A DNA stretch of 64,000 nucleotides from Streptomyces sp. BHT-5-2 (GTDB lineage Bacteria > Actinomycetota > Actinomycetes > Streptomycetales > Streptomycetaceae), in assembly GCF_019774615.1 (NCBI RefSeq), contig NZ_CP081496.1, positions 4,960,001 to 5,024,000 of the forward strand. Reading direction: 5' to 3'. A program made the translations under genes and the position numbers. Under the pieces are notes generated by a model, which saw only the letters and a program-made list of their open reading frames with translations, did no database searches and was not told the origin of the DNA. This document shows positions 45,569 through 53,808 of the stretch, in pieces. Within the stretch, counting starts at the first letter, position 1. Each line of letters begins with the position of its first letter.

Positions 45569-46351
45569 ATGACCCGTACCGACCGGCATGTCATCGTCAC
45601 CGGTGCCACCAGCGGCATCGGCCTGGCCGTCACCGAACGGCTCGCGCAACTGGGCCACCGCGTCTACGTCTGCGCACGGCGGGAGGACGTGCTCGCCGAC
45701 CTTGTCGCGTCCCTCAGGGACAAGGGCCTGGAGGTGGACGGAAGCCCCTGTGACGTGGCCGTGCCGGAGCAGATCCGCGGTTTCGTCCGCGCCGCCGTCG
45801 ACCGGTACGGCCCGGTGGACATCCTGGTCAACAACGCCGGCCGCAGCGGCGGCGGCGCCACCGCGGAGATCGCCGACGAGCTGTGGTTCGACGTCGTCAA
45901 CACCAACCTCAACAGCGTCTTCCTGATGACGAAGTCCGTGCTGACCACCGGCGGGATGCAGGGCAGGGACTGGGGCCGGATCATCAACATCGCCTCGACC
46001 GGCGGCAAGCAGGGCGTCGTCCACGCCGCCCCCTACTCGGCCTCGAAGCACGGTGTGGTCGGCTTCAGCAAGGCGCTCGGCCTGGAGCTGGCGCCGACCG
46101 GCATCACCGTCAACGCCGTCTGCCCCGGCTTCGTGGAGACCCCGATGGCCGAACGGGTGCGGGAGCACTACGCCGACATCTGGGGGGTGACGACCAGTGA
46201 GGCGTTCGACCGCATCACCACCCGGGTGCCGATGCGCCGCTACGTGGAGACGGACGAGGTGGCGGCCATGGTGGAGTACCTGAGCAGCGACCGGGCCGGC
46301 GCCGTGACGGCCCAGGCCCTCAACGTCTGTGGCGGGCTGGGCAATTACTAG
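45569..46351 (+). CDS. C9 polyketide ketoreductase (ActIII-like SDR)
   Basis: A 260-residue short-chain dehydrogenase extremely like ActIII: VTGATSGIG NADPH loop, STGGKQGVVHAAPYSASKHG, VCPGFVETPMA and the C-terminal QALNVCGGLGNY. Catalytic residues are Asn113, Ser143, Tyr156 and Lys160. It reduces the C9 carbonyl of the nascent poly-beta-ketone before first-ring closure. The proline of the ActIII PGG motif is serine here (RSGGGAT), a position linked to stereochemistry and substrate docking. The start ATG follows GGGAGGAG. Confidence 0.97.
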   Translation: MTRTDRHVIVTGATSGIGLAVTERLAQLGHRVYVCARREDVLADLVASLRDKGLEVDGSPCDVAVPEQIRGFVRAAVDRYGPVDILVNNAGRSGGGATAEIADELWFDVVNTNLNSVFLMTKSVLTTGGMQGRDWGRIINIASTGGKQGVVHAAPYSASKHGVVGFSKALGLELAPTGITVNAVCPGFVETPMAERVREHYADIWGVTTSEAFDRITTRVPMRRYVETDEVAAMVEYLSSDRAGAVTAQALNVCGGLGNY

Positions 46352-46365
46352 GTCCGGCCGACGAG

Positions 46366-46402
46366 TCCGTCCCACGGGTCCGTCCCACGGATCCGTCGGA
46401 CA
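46366..46402. repeat. 13-bp tandem repeat between the two SDR genes
   Basis: TCCGTCCCACGG plus one variable base occurs at 46366 and 46379, and a third partial copy (TCCGTCGGACA) begins at 46392. It lies in the 140-base gap after the ketoreductase stop. No function is evident. Confidence 0.5.
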
Positions 46403-46491
46403 GGTCGGGGCCGGATCCGCCACCATGGACCGACGACGGGCCGGCCACCGGACCCACACCGGGCACCACCACCGAGCACGGAAGGCACCGC

Positions 46492-47259
46492 ATGACCAAC
46501 GGACGGCACCACGACGAGACGGCACTGGTGACGGGGGCCAACAAGGGCATCGGCCGGGAGATCGCCCGCCGGCTGGCCGCCGAGGGGATGACCGTCTACC
46601 TGGGCGCCCGTGACGAGCACCGCGGCCGGGAGGCCGAGCGCGCACTGGTCGAGGAGGGCCTGGACGTCCGCTTCGTCCGGCTGGACGTGACCGTGCAGGA
46701 GCAGGTCGACGCCGCCGTCCGGCGGATCGAGGAGACCAGCGGCCGACTGGACGTCCTGGTCAACAACGCGGGCGTGGTGGTGGAGTGGGGCGTCGAGGTG
46801 CCGGAGGTCACCGCCGCGCAGATGCGGTCGGCCTTCGACGTCAACGTCTTCGGGACCGTCGCGGTGACCCAGGCGTGCCTGCCGCTGCTGCGCCGCTCGC
46901 CCGCCGGACGGGTGGTCAACATCTCCAGCCCGCTGGGCTCGCTGACCTACCTCGGTGACCCGGACCATCCGATCTCCACCCGCGGGCTGCTGCCGTACAG
47001 CGCGTCCAAGGCGGCGCTCAACGCCGTCACGCTGGTGTACGCCAACGCGCTGCGCGAGGCGGGTGTCCGGGTGAACGCGGCCAACCCGGGGCTGGTCGCC
47101 ACCGACCTCAACGCCCGCTCCCCCTTCGACCGCGGGACCCGCGGCCCCGAGGAGGGCGCCGAGGTCCCGGTGCGGCTCGCGCTCATGGGCCCGGACGGGC
47201 CGACCGGGACCTTCCGCGGCAGCATGGACGGCTCGGTGGAGGAGACGGTGCCCTGGTAG
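46492..47259 (+). CDS. SDR family oxidoreductase (carbonyl-reductase type)
   Basis: A 255-residue classical short-chain dehydrogenase. The cofactor loop is LVTGANKGIGREIARRL, DVLVNNAG is present, and the catalytic Ser-Tyr-Lys are in VVNISSPLG and YSASKAALN. GANKGIG is typical of plant and animal-like carbonyl reductases. It follows the ketoreductase by 140 bases and probably is the last gene of the polyketide cluster, acting on a ketone in a tailoring step. No SARP box precedes it, so it may be read through from the ketoreductase promoter. Confidence 0.9.
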   Translation: MTNGRHHDETALVTGANKGIGREIARRLAAEGMTVYLGARDEHRGREAERALVEEGLDVRFVRLDVTVQEQVDAAVRRIEETSGRLDVLVNNAGVVVEWGVEVPEVTAAQMRSAFDVNVFGTVAVTQACLPLLRRSPAGRVVNISSPLGSLTYLGDPDHPISTRGLLPYSASKAALNAVTLVYANALREAGVRVNAANPGLVATDLNARSPFDRGTRGPEEGAEVPVRLALMGPDGPTGTFRGSMDGSVEETVPW

Positions 47260-47289
47260 GAGCCCGCTGCCCCGTCGGCCGAAGCCGGA

Positions 47290-47532
47290 TCAGGTCAGGT
47301 CGAACTCGCCGGCGCGGGCGCCCAGGACGAAGCCGCGCCACTCGGCGGGGGTGAAGATCAGCGCCGGTATCTCCGGGCTGCGGCCGTTGCGCATCGCGAC
47401 GTAGCCCTCGACGAAGGCGATCTGGACGTCGCCGCCCACGCCGCGGCTGCTCGTCTGCCACTCGGCCTCGGTCAGGTCGAGCTCGGGCCTGGGCCCGCCC
47501 GCCAGCCGCTGGTCGATGATGCTGTCGGCCAC
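47290..47532 (-). CDS. DUF397 domain protein, orphan
   Basis: An 80-residue protein with a DUF397 domain (EAEWQTSSRG, VAMRNGRSPEIPALIFTPAE, WRGFVLGARAGEFD). DUF397 proteins usually lie next to an XRE-type WhiJ/BldB-associated regulator; none is encoded beside this one. GTG 47532 has a GGGAGGAG ribosome site. The gene lies at the right border of the polyketide cluster. Confidence 0.88.
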   Translation of the reverse strand: MADSIIDQRLAGGPRPELDLTEAEWQTSSRGVGGDVQIAFVEGYVAMRNGRSPEIPALIFTPAEWRGFVLGARAGEFDLT

Positions 47533-47621
47533 GTATCCGCTCCTCCCGCTCGTCGTCCGTGGCGCCAGGGTAACGACTGGGCCCCGGGACGGACAGAGGA
47601 CGTCCGGCGGGCTCCGGGGCG

Positions 47622-48803
47622 TCAGCCGGCGGGCGCCTCGGAGCCCACCAGCCACATCGAGAAGAACTGCGCGCCGCCGCCGTAGGCGTGCCCCAACGCC
47701 CGCCGGGCGCCGTCCACTTGGTGCTCGCCGGCCCGGCCGCGCACCTGGAGGGCGGCCTCGGCGAAGCGGAGCATTCCGGAGGCGCCGATGGGGTTGGTGG
47801 AGAGCACCCCGCCGGAGGGGTTGACGGGCAGGTCGCCGTCGAGCGCGGTGACCCCGGACTCGGTGAGCTTCCAGCCCTCGCCCTCGGCGGCGAAGCCCAG
47901 GTTCTCCAGCCACATCGGCTCGTACCAGGAGAACGGGACGTACATCTCGACGGCGTCGATCTGACGGCGCGGATCGGTGATCCCGGCCTGGCGGTAGACG
48001 TCCGCGGCGCAGTCCTTTCCGGCCTGCGGGGAGACGAAGTCCTTGCCGGCGAAGAGGGTGGGCTCGCTGCGCATCGCCCCGCCGTGCACCCAGGCCGGTG
48101 GGTGCGGGGCGCGGGCGGCGCCGGCCCGGTCGGTGAGGACCATGGCGCAGGCGCCGTCGGAGGAGGGGCAGGTCTCCGCGTAGCGGATCGGGTCCCAGAG
48201 CATCGGCGAGGACTGGACCTTCTCCAGGGTGAGGTCGTGCTCGTGGAGGTGTGCGTACGGGTTCTTCAGGGCGTTGCGGCGGTCCTTGTAGGCGACCAGG
48301 GAGCCGATGGTGTCGGGGGCGCCGGTGCGCCGTATGTAGGCGCGGACGTGCGGGGCGAAGAAGCCGCCGGCGCCGGCCAGCAGCGGCTGCTGGAAGGGGA
48401 CCGGCAGGGACAGGCCCCACATCGCGTTGGACTCGGACTGCTTCTCGAAGGCGAGGGTGAGGACGGTGCCGTGCACCCGGGCGGCGACGAGGTTGGCCGC
48501 GACCAGGGCGGTGGAGCCGCCGACCGAGCCGGCGGTGTGCACCCGGAGCATCGGTTTGCCGACGGCGCCCAGCGCGTCGGCGAGGTACAGCTCCGGCATC
48601 ATCACGCCCTCGAAGAAGTCGGGGGCCTTGCCGATCACCACCGCTTCGATGTCGGCCCAGGTCAACTCGGCGTCTTCGAGCGCACGTCGGGCGGCCTCGC
48701 GCACGAGTCCGGCGATCGAGACGTCGCGCCGGGCGGCGACGTGCTTGGTCTGGCCGACGCCGACGACGGCCACCGGCTCCTTCGCGGTCGCTGCGTTGCT
48801 CAT
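47622..48803 (-). CDS. Thiolase-domain protein (lipid-transfer/acetyl-CoA acetyltransferase-like)
   Basis: A 393-residue thiolase-fold protein like the SCP2/Ltp-type thiolase homologues of steroid and fatty acid breakdown (VAVVGVGQTKH start, HTAGSVGGSTAL near 88-99, NPSGGVLSTNPIGASGM near 325-341, GHAYGGG near the end). A conventional reactive cysteine in the usual position is not visible (TAGSVGG), so it may act as an aldolase or heteromeric partner, as Ltp2-type proteins do with DUF35 proteins. ATG 48803 overlaps the stop of the second thiolase-like gene. Confidence 0.9.
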   Translation of the reverse strand: MSNAATAKEPVAVVGVGQTKHVAARRDVSIAGLVREAARRALEDAELTWADIEAVVIGKAPDFFEGVMMPELYLADALGAVGKPMLRVHTAGSVGGSTALVAANLVAARVHGTVLTLAFEKQSESNAMWGLSLPVPFQQPLLAGAGGFFAPHVRAYIRRTGAPDTIGSLVAYKDRRNALKNPYAHLHEHDLTLEKVQSSPMLWDPIRYAETCPSSDGACAMVLTDRAGAARAPHPPAWVHGGAMRSEPTLFAGKDFVSPQAGKDCAADVYRQAGITDPRRQIDAVEMYVPFSWYEPMWLENLGFAAEGEGWKLTESGVTALDGDLPVNPSGGVLSTNPIGASGMLRFAEAALQVRGRAGEHQVDGARRALGHAYGGGAQFFSMWLVGSEAPAG

Positions 48804-49846
48804 CGCTCCCCCTCCAGGACGGCGACCAGGTTCTGCTGCAGGCACGGCCCCGAGGTGGCGTGCGCCAGGGCGCGGTGCGCGTCGCCGCGCCGGATGGCGG
48901 CGGCGGCCTCGCCGAGGCGGATCAGCCCGGCGGCCATCACGGGGTTGGCGGCCAGGGCGCCGCCGGACGGGTTGACGCGGACCGCGCAGTCGGGTGCGTC
49001 GAGGCGCAGCGCGCGCCGCAGTACGACCTCCTGCGAGCTGAACGGGGCGTGCAGTTCCGCGGTGTCCACCGGTGCGTCGAAGGCCCCGGCGCGTTCGGCG
49101 GCGAGCCGGGTCGAGGGCGAGTCGGTCAGATCGCGGACGCCCAGGCCGTGCGCCTCGATGCGGTGGTCCAGGCCGCGGATCCAGGCGGGGCGGTCGGCCA
49201 GGCGGCGGGCGGTGTCGCCGGCGGCGAGGATCACCGCGGCGGCGCCGTCGACGACCGGCGGGCAGTCGCCGGTGCGCAGCGGCCCGACGACCTGCCGGCC
49301 GGGGCCGGTGTCCGCGCCGCCGCGGCTGCGGGCGCCGATCCCGGCCAGTTCGCGGGCGTCGGTGAGGCCGGCGTCGAGCAGGGCCTGGGCCTGGAGCGCG
49401 GCGAGCGCCACGGAGTCGGGCCAGAGCGGGGCGACGTAGTAGGGGTCGAGCTGGCGGGTGAGGACCTCGCGGAGGTCGCCGGGCGAGGACTTGCCGTACG
49501 CGTAGACCAGCGCGGTGTCGGCGTCGCCGGTGAGGAGCTTGACCCAGGCTTCGTACAGCGCCCAGGCGCCGTCCATCTCGACATGGGACTCGGAGATCGG
49601 CGGCCAGGCCCCGACGCCGTCCAGCGCCATGGTGAAGGAGAAGGCGCGGCCGGCGAGGTAGTCGGAGGAGCCGGAGCAGGTGAAGCCGATGTCCCGGGCC
49701 GCAAGGCCGGTCTGCGCCAGGACGTCGTGCAGCACCGGCATCAGCATCTCGACCTCGGAGGTCTCGGAGCTGTCCGGGACGTGCTCGCTCTGCCCGAAGG
49801 CGACGATGGCGACCTCGCGCACCGGGCCGCGCACTGGCTCGGACAT
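48800..49846 (-). CDS. Thiolase-domain protein (partner)
   Basis: A 348-residue thiolase-fold protein (REVAIVAFGQSEHVPDSSET start, FTCSGSSDYLAG near 55-66, NPSGGALAANPVMAAGLIRL near 290-309). It is shorter than and different from the next gene, and probably forms a hetero-oligomer with it and the DUF35 protein. It shares a TGATG junction with the DUF35 gene and an ATGA junction with the downstream thiolase-like gene. Confidence 0.9.
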   Translation of the reverse strand: MSEPVRGPVREVAIVAFGQSEHVPDSSETSEVEMLMPVLHDVLAQTGLAARDIGFTCSGSSDYLAGRAFSFTMALDGVGAWPPISESHVEMDGAWALYEAWVKLLTGDADTALVYAYGKSSPGDLREVLTRQLDPYYVAPLWPDSVALAALQAQALLDAGLTDARELAGIGARSRGGADTGPGRQVVGPLRTGDCPPVVDGAAAVILAAGDTARRLADRPAWIRGLDHRIEAHGLGVRDLTDSPSTRLAAERAGAFDAPVDTAELHAPFSSQEVVLRRALRLDAPDCAVRVNPSGGALAANPVMAAGLIRLGEAAAAIRRGDAHRALAHATSGPCLQQNLVAVLEGER

Positions 49847-51081
49847 CAGATCAGCTCCTTGTAGCTGTCGTAGTCGGCGTCGGGCTCGCCGGTGGGGCGG
49901 TAGTGGTCGGGGTACCGGGCGCCCTCGGCCCAGACGGGCTCCACCCGCAGCCCCATCCGCACCTGGTCGTAGGGGATGTCGCCGATCCGGGCGTGCAGCG
50001 CCAGATCGGCGCCGTCCAGGGCGATATGGGCGTAGACGTAGGGCACCTCGATGTCGAGGTTGCGGGCCTTGATGTTGACGATGCAGAAGGTGGTGACGGT
50101 ACCGCGGGGGCCGACCTCGACCTGCTCCGCGGTGGCCACCCCGCAGGTGGGGCAGGCGCCACGGGGCGGGACGTACACCTTGCGACAGGCCGGGCAGCGC
50201 TCACCGAGCGTCCGCCGCTCGGCGAGTCCCTGGATGTAACGCGACTGCGTACGGCCGGGCGCGTAGACGTAGTCGAGCCGAGCCGCCGCGATGATCCCGG
50301 TGACCGGCTCACCGAACTGACCGCTGTGCGCCTGTGGTTGATACGCAGCGGTGCCTGGGCACCCAGCGGTCCCTGGAGAACCGGTGGTCCTGCCAGGCCC
50401 GGTGGTACTGGTGGTCCCGGTGGTCTCTGCGGCCCCTGTACCCTCGGCGGCCTCGGCGGCCTCGGCGGCCCCTGTTCCCCCTGCGCCCCCTGCGCCCCCT
50501 GCGCCCCCTGCGGGAATATCCCCCTGCCCGTCCGCGTTGTGGCCCCGCAGGGGGGCCTCGCCACCCCTACGGGATCCGTTCGCCCCCACCCTAGGTGCCC
50601 CCGCCCCCACCCCCGCCGCCTCCTCGGCGGGCTCCCCCGCCCCCTCCCGCGCGGGTTCGAAGCAGGCGATGTCCCCGATGGCGCCGGTGCGTTCGGCGGC
50701 CCAGCGGATCCGGACCCGCATGCCGGTGCGCACCGCGTCCGGGCCGGGTGCGTCGAGGGCGTGCAGCAGGGCGGTGTCGGCGCCGTCGAGCCGGACCAGG
50801 ACCCAGGCGAACGGCGTGGCCAGCGGCTGGCCGCGGCGCGGGGACGGGTTCCAGGCCCAGGTGGTGACGGTGCCGGTCGGTGCGACCTCGACCAGGTCGC
50901 GCAGTTCGTCGGCGGTGACCGGGTCGTACTCGACGGGCGGCACCACCACCCGGCCGTCGCGCGCCCGGACGCCGAGGACGGTGCGTTCGCGCAGCCCGGT
51001 GAGGAAGGCGCTCTGGACCGGGCCGAGCGAGCGGGTGAAGGGGAATTCCACGGCGAGCGGCGCGGTCAGGACCTCTGGCAT
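49846..51081 (-). CDS. Two-module DUF35 OB-fold/zinc-ribbon protein with a repetitive linker
   Basis: A 411-residue protein with two DUF35-like modules. Residues about 1-150 form an OB-like half (PTGTVTTWAWNPSPRRGQPL) that lacks a recognisable zinc ribbon. The C-terminal module (about 265-400) has the zinc ribbon CPACRKVYVPPRGACPTC and an OB fold (VGPRGTVTTFCIVNIKARN). Between them, about 150-260, is a Gly/Ala/Thr linker built from nine-base DNA repeats. DUF35 proteins bind thiolase-like partners and acyl-CoA; fusion of two modules suits the two thiolase-like genes downstream. It is 24 bases after the crotonase gene. Confidence 0.9.
   Translation of the reverse strand: MPEVLTAPLAVEFPFTRSLGPVQSAFLTGLRERTVLGVRARDGRVVVPPVEYDPVTADELRDLVEVAPTGTVTTWAWNPSPRRGQPLATPFAWVLVRLDGADTALLHALDAPGPDAVRTGMRVRIRWAAERTGAIGDIACFEPAREGAGEPAEEAAGVGAGAPRVGANGSRRGGEAPLRGHNADGQGDIPAGGAGGAGGAGGTGAAEAAEAAEGTGAAETTGTTSTTGPGRTTGSPGTAGCPGTAAYQPQAHSGQFGEPVTGIIAAARLDYVYAPGRTQSRYIQGLAERRTLGERCPACRKVYVPPRGACPTCGVATAEQVEVGPRGTVTTFCIVNIKARNLDIEVPYVYAHIALDGADLALHARIGDIPYDQVRMGLRVEPVWAEGARYPDHYRPTGEPDADYDSYKELI
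50395..50515. repeat. Nine-base repeats inside the DUF35 gene linker
   Basis: Short in-frame units repeat here, read on the plus strand: GGTGGTCCC-like units at 50395-50425, CTCGGCGGC three times at 50443-50469, and CCTGCGCCC-like units at 50480-50512. They encode GAG, AAE and TTG-type tripeptides of the interdomain linker on the minus strand. This looks like a young slippage-prone expansion that keeps the frame. Confidence 0.75.
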
Positions 51082-51105
51082 GGGGGACTCCTCGGTCGGA
51101 TCGGG

Positions 51106-51951
51106 TCAGGCGCGCCGGAAGACCGGTGGGCGCTTCTCGGCGAAGGCGCGGGAGCCCTCCTTGGCGTCGGCGGTGTCGAAGACCGGCCAGCCGCGGGCGA
51201 GTTCGGCGGTGAGCCCGTCGGCCTCGGTCATCCCGGCGGTCTCGTAGACGGACGCCTTGACCGCCTCGACGGCGAGCGGGCCGCAGGCGTTGATCCGCTC
51301 GGCGATCTCCAGGGCCGCCTCCAGCGCGCTGCCGTCGGGGACGACATGGCCGATCAGGCCGATCCGGGCGGCCTCGGGCGCCGGGTAGGGGCGGCCGGTG
51401 AGCAGCATCTCCAGGGCGTGGGTGCGGGGGATCTGTCGGGGCAGCCGGACGGTGGAGCCGCCGATCGGGAACAGCCCGCGCCGGACCTCGTAGAGCCCGA
51501 AGGTGGCGCTCTCGCCGGCGACCCTGATGTCGGTTCCCTGGAGGATCTCGGTGCCGCCGGCGACGCAGTGGCCCTCGACGGCGGCGATGACGGGTTTGCG
51601 CGGGCGGTGGTGGCGCAGCATCGCCTTCCAGTGCAGATCGGGGTCGGCCCGCAGCCGGTCCCGGTACGCGTCGCCGGTCATGCCGCCGCCGGCCAGCGCC
51701 TTGAGGTCCATGCCGGCGCAGAAGGAGCCGCCGGCGCCGGTCAGCACGATCGACCGGATGCCGTCGTCGGCGTCGGCGGCGAGCCAGCCGTCATGGAGGC
51801 CGACCAGCATCGGCAGCGACAGCGCGTTCTTCGCCTCCGGCCGGTCGAGGGTGAGCACCAGTGTCGCGCCGGTGCGCGTCACGGTGAGGTGTTCGGTGGC
51901 CGCGTCCTCCGGCCGAGCCGGTGCGGTCGCGGCGTGTTCGGTCCCGCCCAT
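51106..51951 (-). CDS. Enoyl-CoA hydratase/isomerase family protein (crotonase)
   Basis: A 281-residue crotonase-fold enzyme. The oxyanion-hole segments are SFCAGMDLKAL near 78-88 and EGHCVAGGTEILQGTD near 124-139, with the glutamate of the GTE position kept. It hydrates or isomerises an enoyl-CoA in a degradative pathway. ATG 51951 is chosen for its GGGAGGACGG ribosome site over an in-frame start at 52008. It heads the minus-strand operon crotonase-DUF35-thiolase-thiolase. A KstR-like box stands 23 bases upstream. Confidence 0.93.
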   Translation of the reverse strand: MGGTEHAATAPARPEDAATEHLTVTRTGATLVLTLDRPEAKNALSLPMLVGLHDGWLAADADDGIRSIVLTGAGGSFCAGMDLKALAGGGMTGDAYRDRLRADPDLHWKAMLRHHRPRKPVIAAVEGHCVAGGTEILQGTDIRVAGESATFGLYEVRRGLFPIGGSTVRLPRQIPRTHALEMLLTGRPYPAPEAARIGLIGHVVPDGSALEAALEIAERINACGPLAVEAVKASVYETAGMTEADGLTAELARGWPVFDTADAKEGSRAFAEKRPPVFRRA

Positions 51952-51973
51952 TCCGTCCTCCCGTCTCACGACG

Positions 51974-51987
51974 TAGAACAGGTTGCA
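51974..51987. promoter_or_regulatory. KstR-like box before the crotonase operon
   Basis: TAGAACAGGTTGCA fits the mycobacterial KstR pattern TNNAACNNGTTNNA at every fixed position. It lies between the crotonase start and a second palindrome in a 192-base divergent region shared with an acyl-CoA synthetase gene. The function is inferred from the motif and the catabolic context. Confidence 0.45.
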
Positions 51988-52011
51988 GTAGCCGCACGGC
52001 GAGTTCAAGGC

Positions 52012-52030
52012 TTTTCTGACGACCAGTCAG
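52012..52030. promoter_or_regulatory. TetR-type operator (TTTTCTGA-N7-TCAG)
   Basis: CTGAC (52016-52020) and GTCAG (52026-52030) form an inverted repeat with a 5-base centre, inside TTTTCTGA-N7-TCAG. The same arrangement recurs at 63053-63074. It lies in the divergent promoter of the crotonase and acyl-CoA synthetase genes. Confidence 0.5.
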
Positions 52031-52143
52031 TTTTCTTGGCCGGGCCCCTTCCCTGCGTTCCGCGCCGGCGCTCTAATGACCGCGGACCCGGCCATGACCC
52101 ATCGGACCGGCCCGAGCCGACGCCCGCACGGACTGGAGGAGCC

Positions 52144-53772
52144 ATGGAGTACAACCTCGCCGACCTCTTCGAGTCGATCGTCGACGCCGTCCCCGGACGC
52201 GAGGCGCTGGTCCACCTCGACCACCCGGGCACCGGCGCGGAGCGGCGGCTGTCCTACGCGGAGCTGGACCGGGCCGCCAACCGGCTGGCCCACCACCTCG
52301 CCGACCAGGGCATCGGCCCCGGCGACCACGTCGGACTGCACCTCTACAACGGCGTGGAGTACCTCCAGTCCGTCTACGCCTGCCTGAAGATCCGCGCCGT
52401 CCCGGTCAACGTCAACTACCGTTACATAGAGGAGGAGTTGGTCTACCTCTACCGGGATGCCGACCTGGTGGCGCTGGTCTTCGACGGGGAGTTCACCGAC
52501 CGGGTCGCCGGAGCCCTGCCGCGGGCGCCCGAGCTGCGGCACCTGATACGGGTCGGCGCGCCGCCCGCCGGCGCCGCCGAGCCGTCGATCGCGCCGGTGC
52601 CGCTGGCGGAGGCCGCGGCGGCCGGCTCCCCCGACCGCGGCTTCGGGCCGCGCTCCGCCGACGACCGGATCGTCATCTACACCGGCGGCACCACCGGCAT
52701 GCCCAAGGGCGTGGTGTGGCGCCACGAGGACATCTTCTTCTCCGGGATGGGCGGCGGCGCGCCGACCGGTGAGCCGGTGGCCCGCCCGCGCGAGCTGGCC
52801 GAACGGGTCGCGGCCGGGGGCGAGGGCCTGGTGTTCTTCCCGACGCCGCCGCTGATGCACGGCACCTCGATGCTCACCGCGTTCATCGGCTTCCACTTCG
52901 GCCAGAAGGTCGTCGTGCACCGCAAGTTCGTACCGGAGGAGGTGCTGCGCACCATCGAGCGGGAGCGGGTCACCAGCGTCTCCCTGGTGGGCGACGCGAT
53001 GCTGCGGCCCCTGGTGGACGCGCTGGCCGGCCCGCTCAAGGGGACCGACTGCTCGTCCCTCTTCAGCGTCAGCAGCTCCGGGGCGGTGCTCTCCGACACC
53101 GTCCGCGCCCAGTTCGCCGCGCTGGTCCCGAACGCCGTGCTGCTGAACAACTTCGGCTCCTCGGAGTCCGGTTTCAACGGCACCGCCACGGACGACGCCG
53201 GCCCCGCCAGGGGCTTCCGGCTCCAGGTCAACTCCCGTATCGCGGTGGTGGATCCGGCCACCCACCGCCCGGCCGCGGCCGGCGAGCCGGGCCGGCTGGC
53301 GCTGCGCGGCCATGTCCCGCTCGGTTACCACAACGACCCGGCGAAGACCGCCGAGACGTTCTTCGAGGCGGACGGGGAACGGTGGGTGCTGCTCGGCGAC
53401 ATGGCCACCGTCGGCGCGGACGGCATCGTCACGGTGCTGGGCCGCGGCTCGCAGTGCATCAACTCCGGCGGGGAGAAGATCTACCCGGAGGAGGTCGAGC
53501 AGGCCCTGAAGGCGCATCCGGACGTCTATGACGCGCTGGTGGCCGGCGTGCCCGACGACCGCTGGGGCAGCCGGGTCGCCGCCGTCGTCCAACTCCGCCC
53601 GGAGGCCGGCCCGTTGGACCTCGCCACGCTCCAGACGCACTGCCGGACCCATCTGGCCGGCTACAAGGTGCCGCGCCAGGTCGTCTTCACCGACCGCATC
53701 CAGCGGTCGCCCAGCGGCAAGGCGGACTACCGCTGGGCGAAGGCGGTGGCGGCGGGGGAAGGGGAGGCGTGA
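52144..53772 (+). CDS. Acyl-CoA synthetase (FadD17/FadD19-like)
   Basis: A 542-residue adenylate-forming ligase. The P-loop-like motif is YTGGTTGMPKGVVWRHEDI (about 178-196), the A5 region is NNFGSSESGFNG, and the A8 and A10 motifs are GRGSQCINSGGEKIYPEEVE and PSGKADYRW. The start EYNLADLFESIVDAVPGREA is typical of the group that activates steroid side chains and fatty acids in actinobacteria. It is divergent from the crotonase operon across the shared control region. ATG 52144 follows GGAGGAG. Confidence 0.93.
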   Translation: MEYNLADLFESIVDAVPGREALVHLDHPGTGAERRLSYAELDRAANRLAHHLADQGIGPGDHVGLHLYNGVEYLQSVYACLKIRAVPVNVNYRYIEEELVYLYRDADLVALVFDGEFTDRVAGALPRAPELRHLIRVGAPPAGAAEPSIAPVPLAEAAAAGSPDRGFGPRSADDRIVIYTGGTTGMPKGVVWRHEDIFFSGMGGGAPTGEPVARPRELAERVAAGGEGLVFFPTPPLMHGTSMLTAFIGFHFGQKVVVHRKFVPEEVLRTIERERVTSVSLVGDAMLRPLVDALAGPLKGTDCSSLFSVSSSGAVLSDTVRAQFAALVPNAVLLNNFGSSESGFNGTATDDAGPARGFRLQVNSRIAVVDPATHRPAAAGEPGRLALRGHVPLGYHNDPAKTAETFFEADGERWVLLGDMATVGADGIVTVLGRGSQCINSGGEKIYPEEVEQALKAHPDVYDALVAGVPDDRWGSRVAAVVQLRPEAGPLDLATLQTHCRTHLAGYKVPRQVVFTDRIQRSPSGKADYRWAKAVAAGEGEA

Positions 53773-53808
53773 GCCGGGCCGGCGCGGGACCGCCCGCGGC
53801 CCGGCGGT

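Noticed and set aside
52144..53772. Treating the FadD17/19-like ligase and thiolase genes as part of the polyketide cluster (starter unit supply).
   Set aside because: They lie beyond the DUF397 gene, carry no SARP boxes and have catabolic-type operators.
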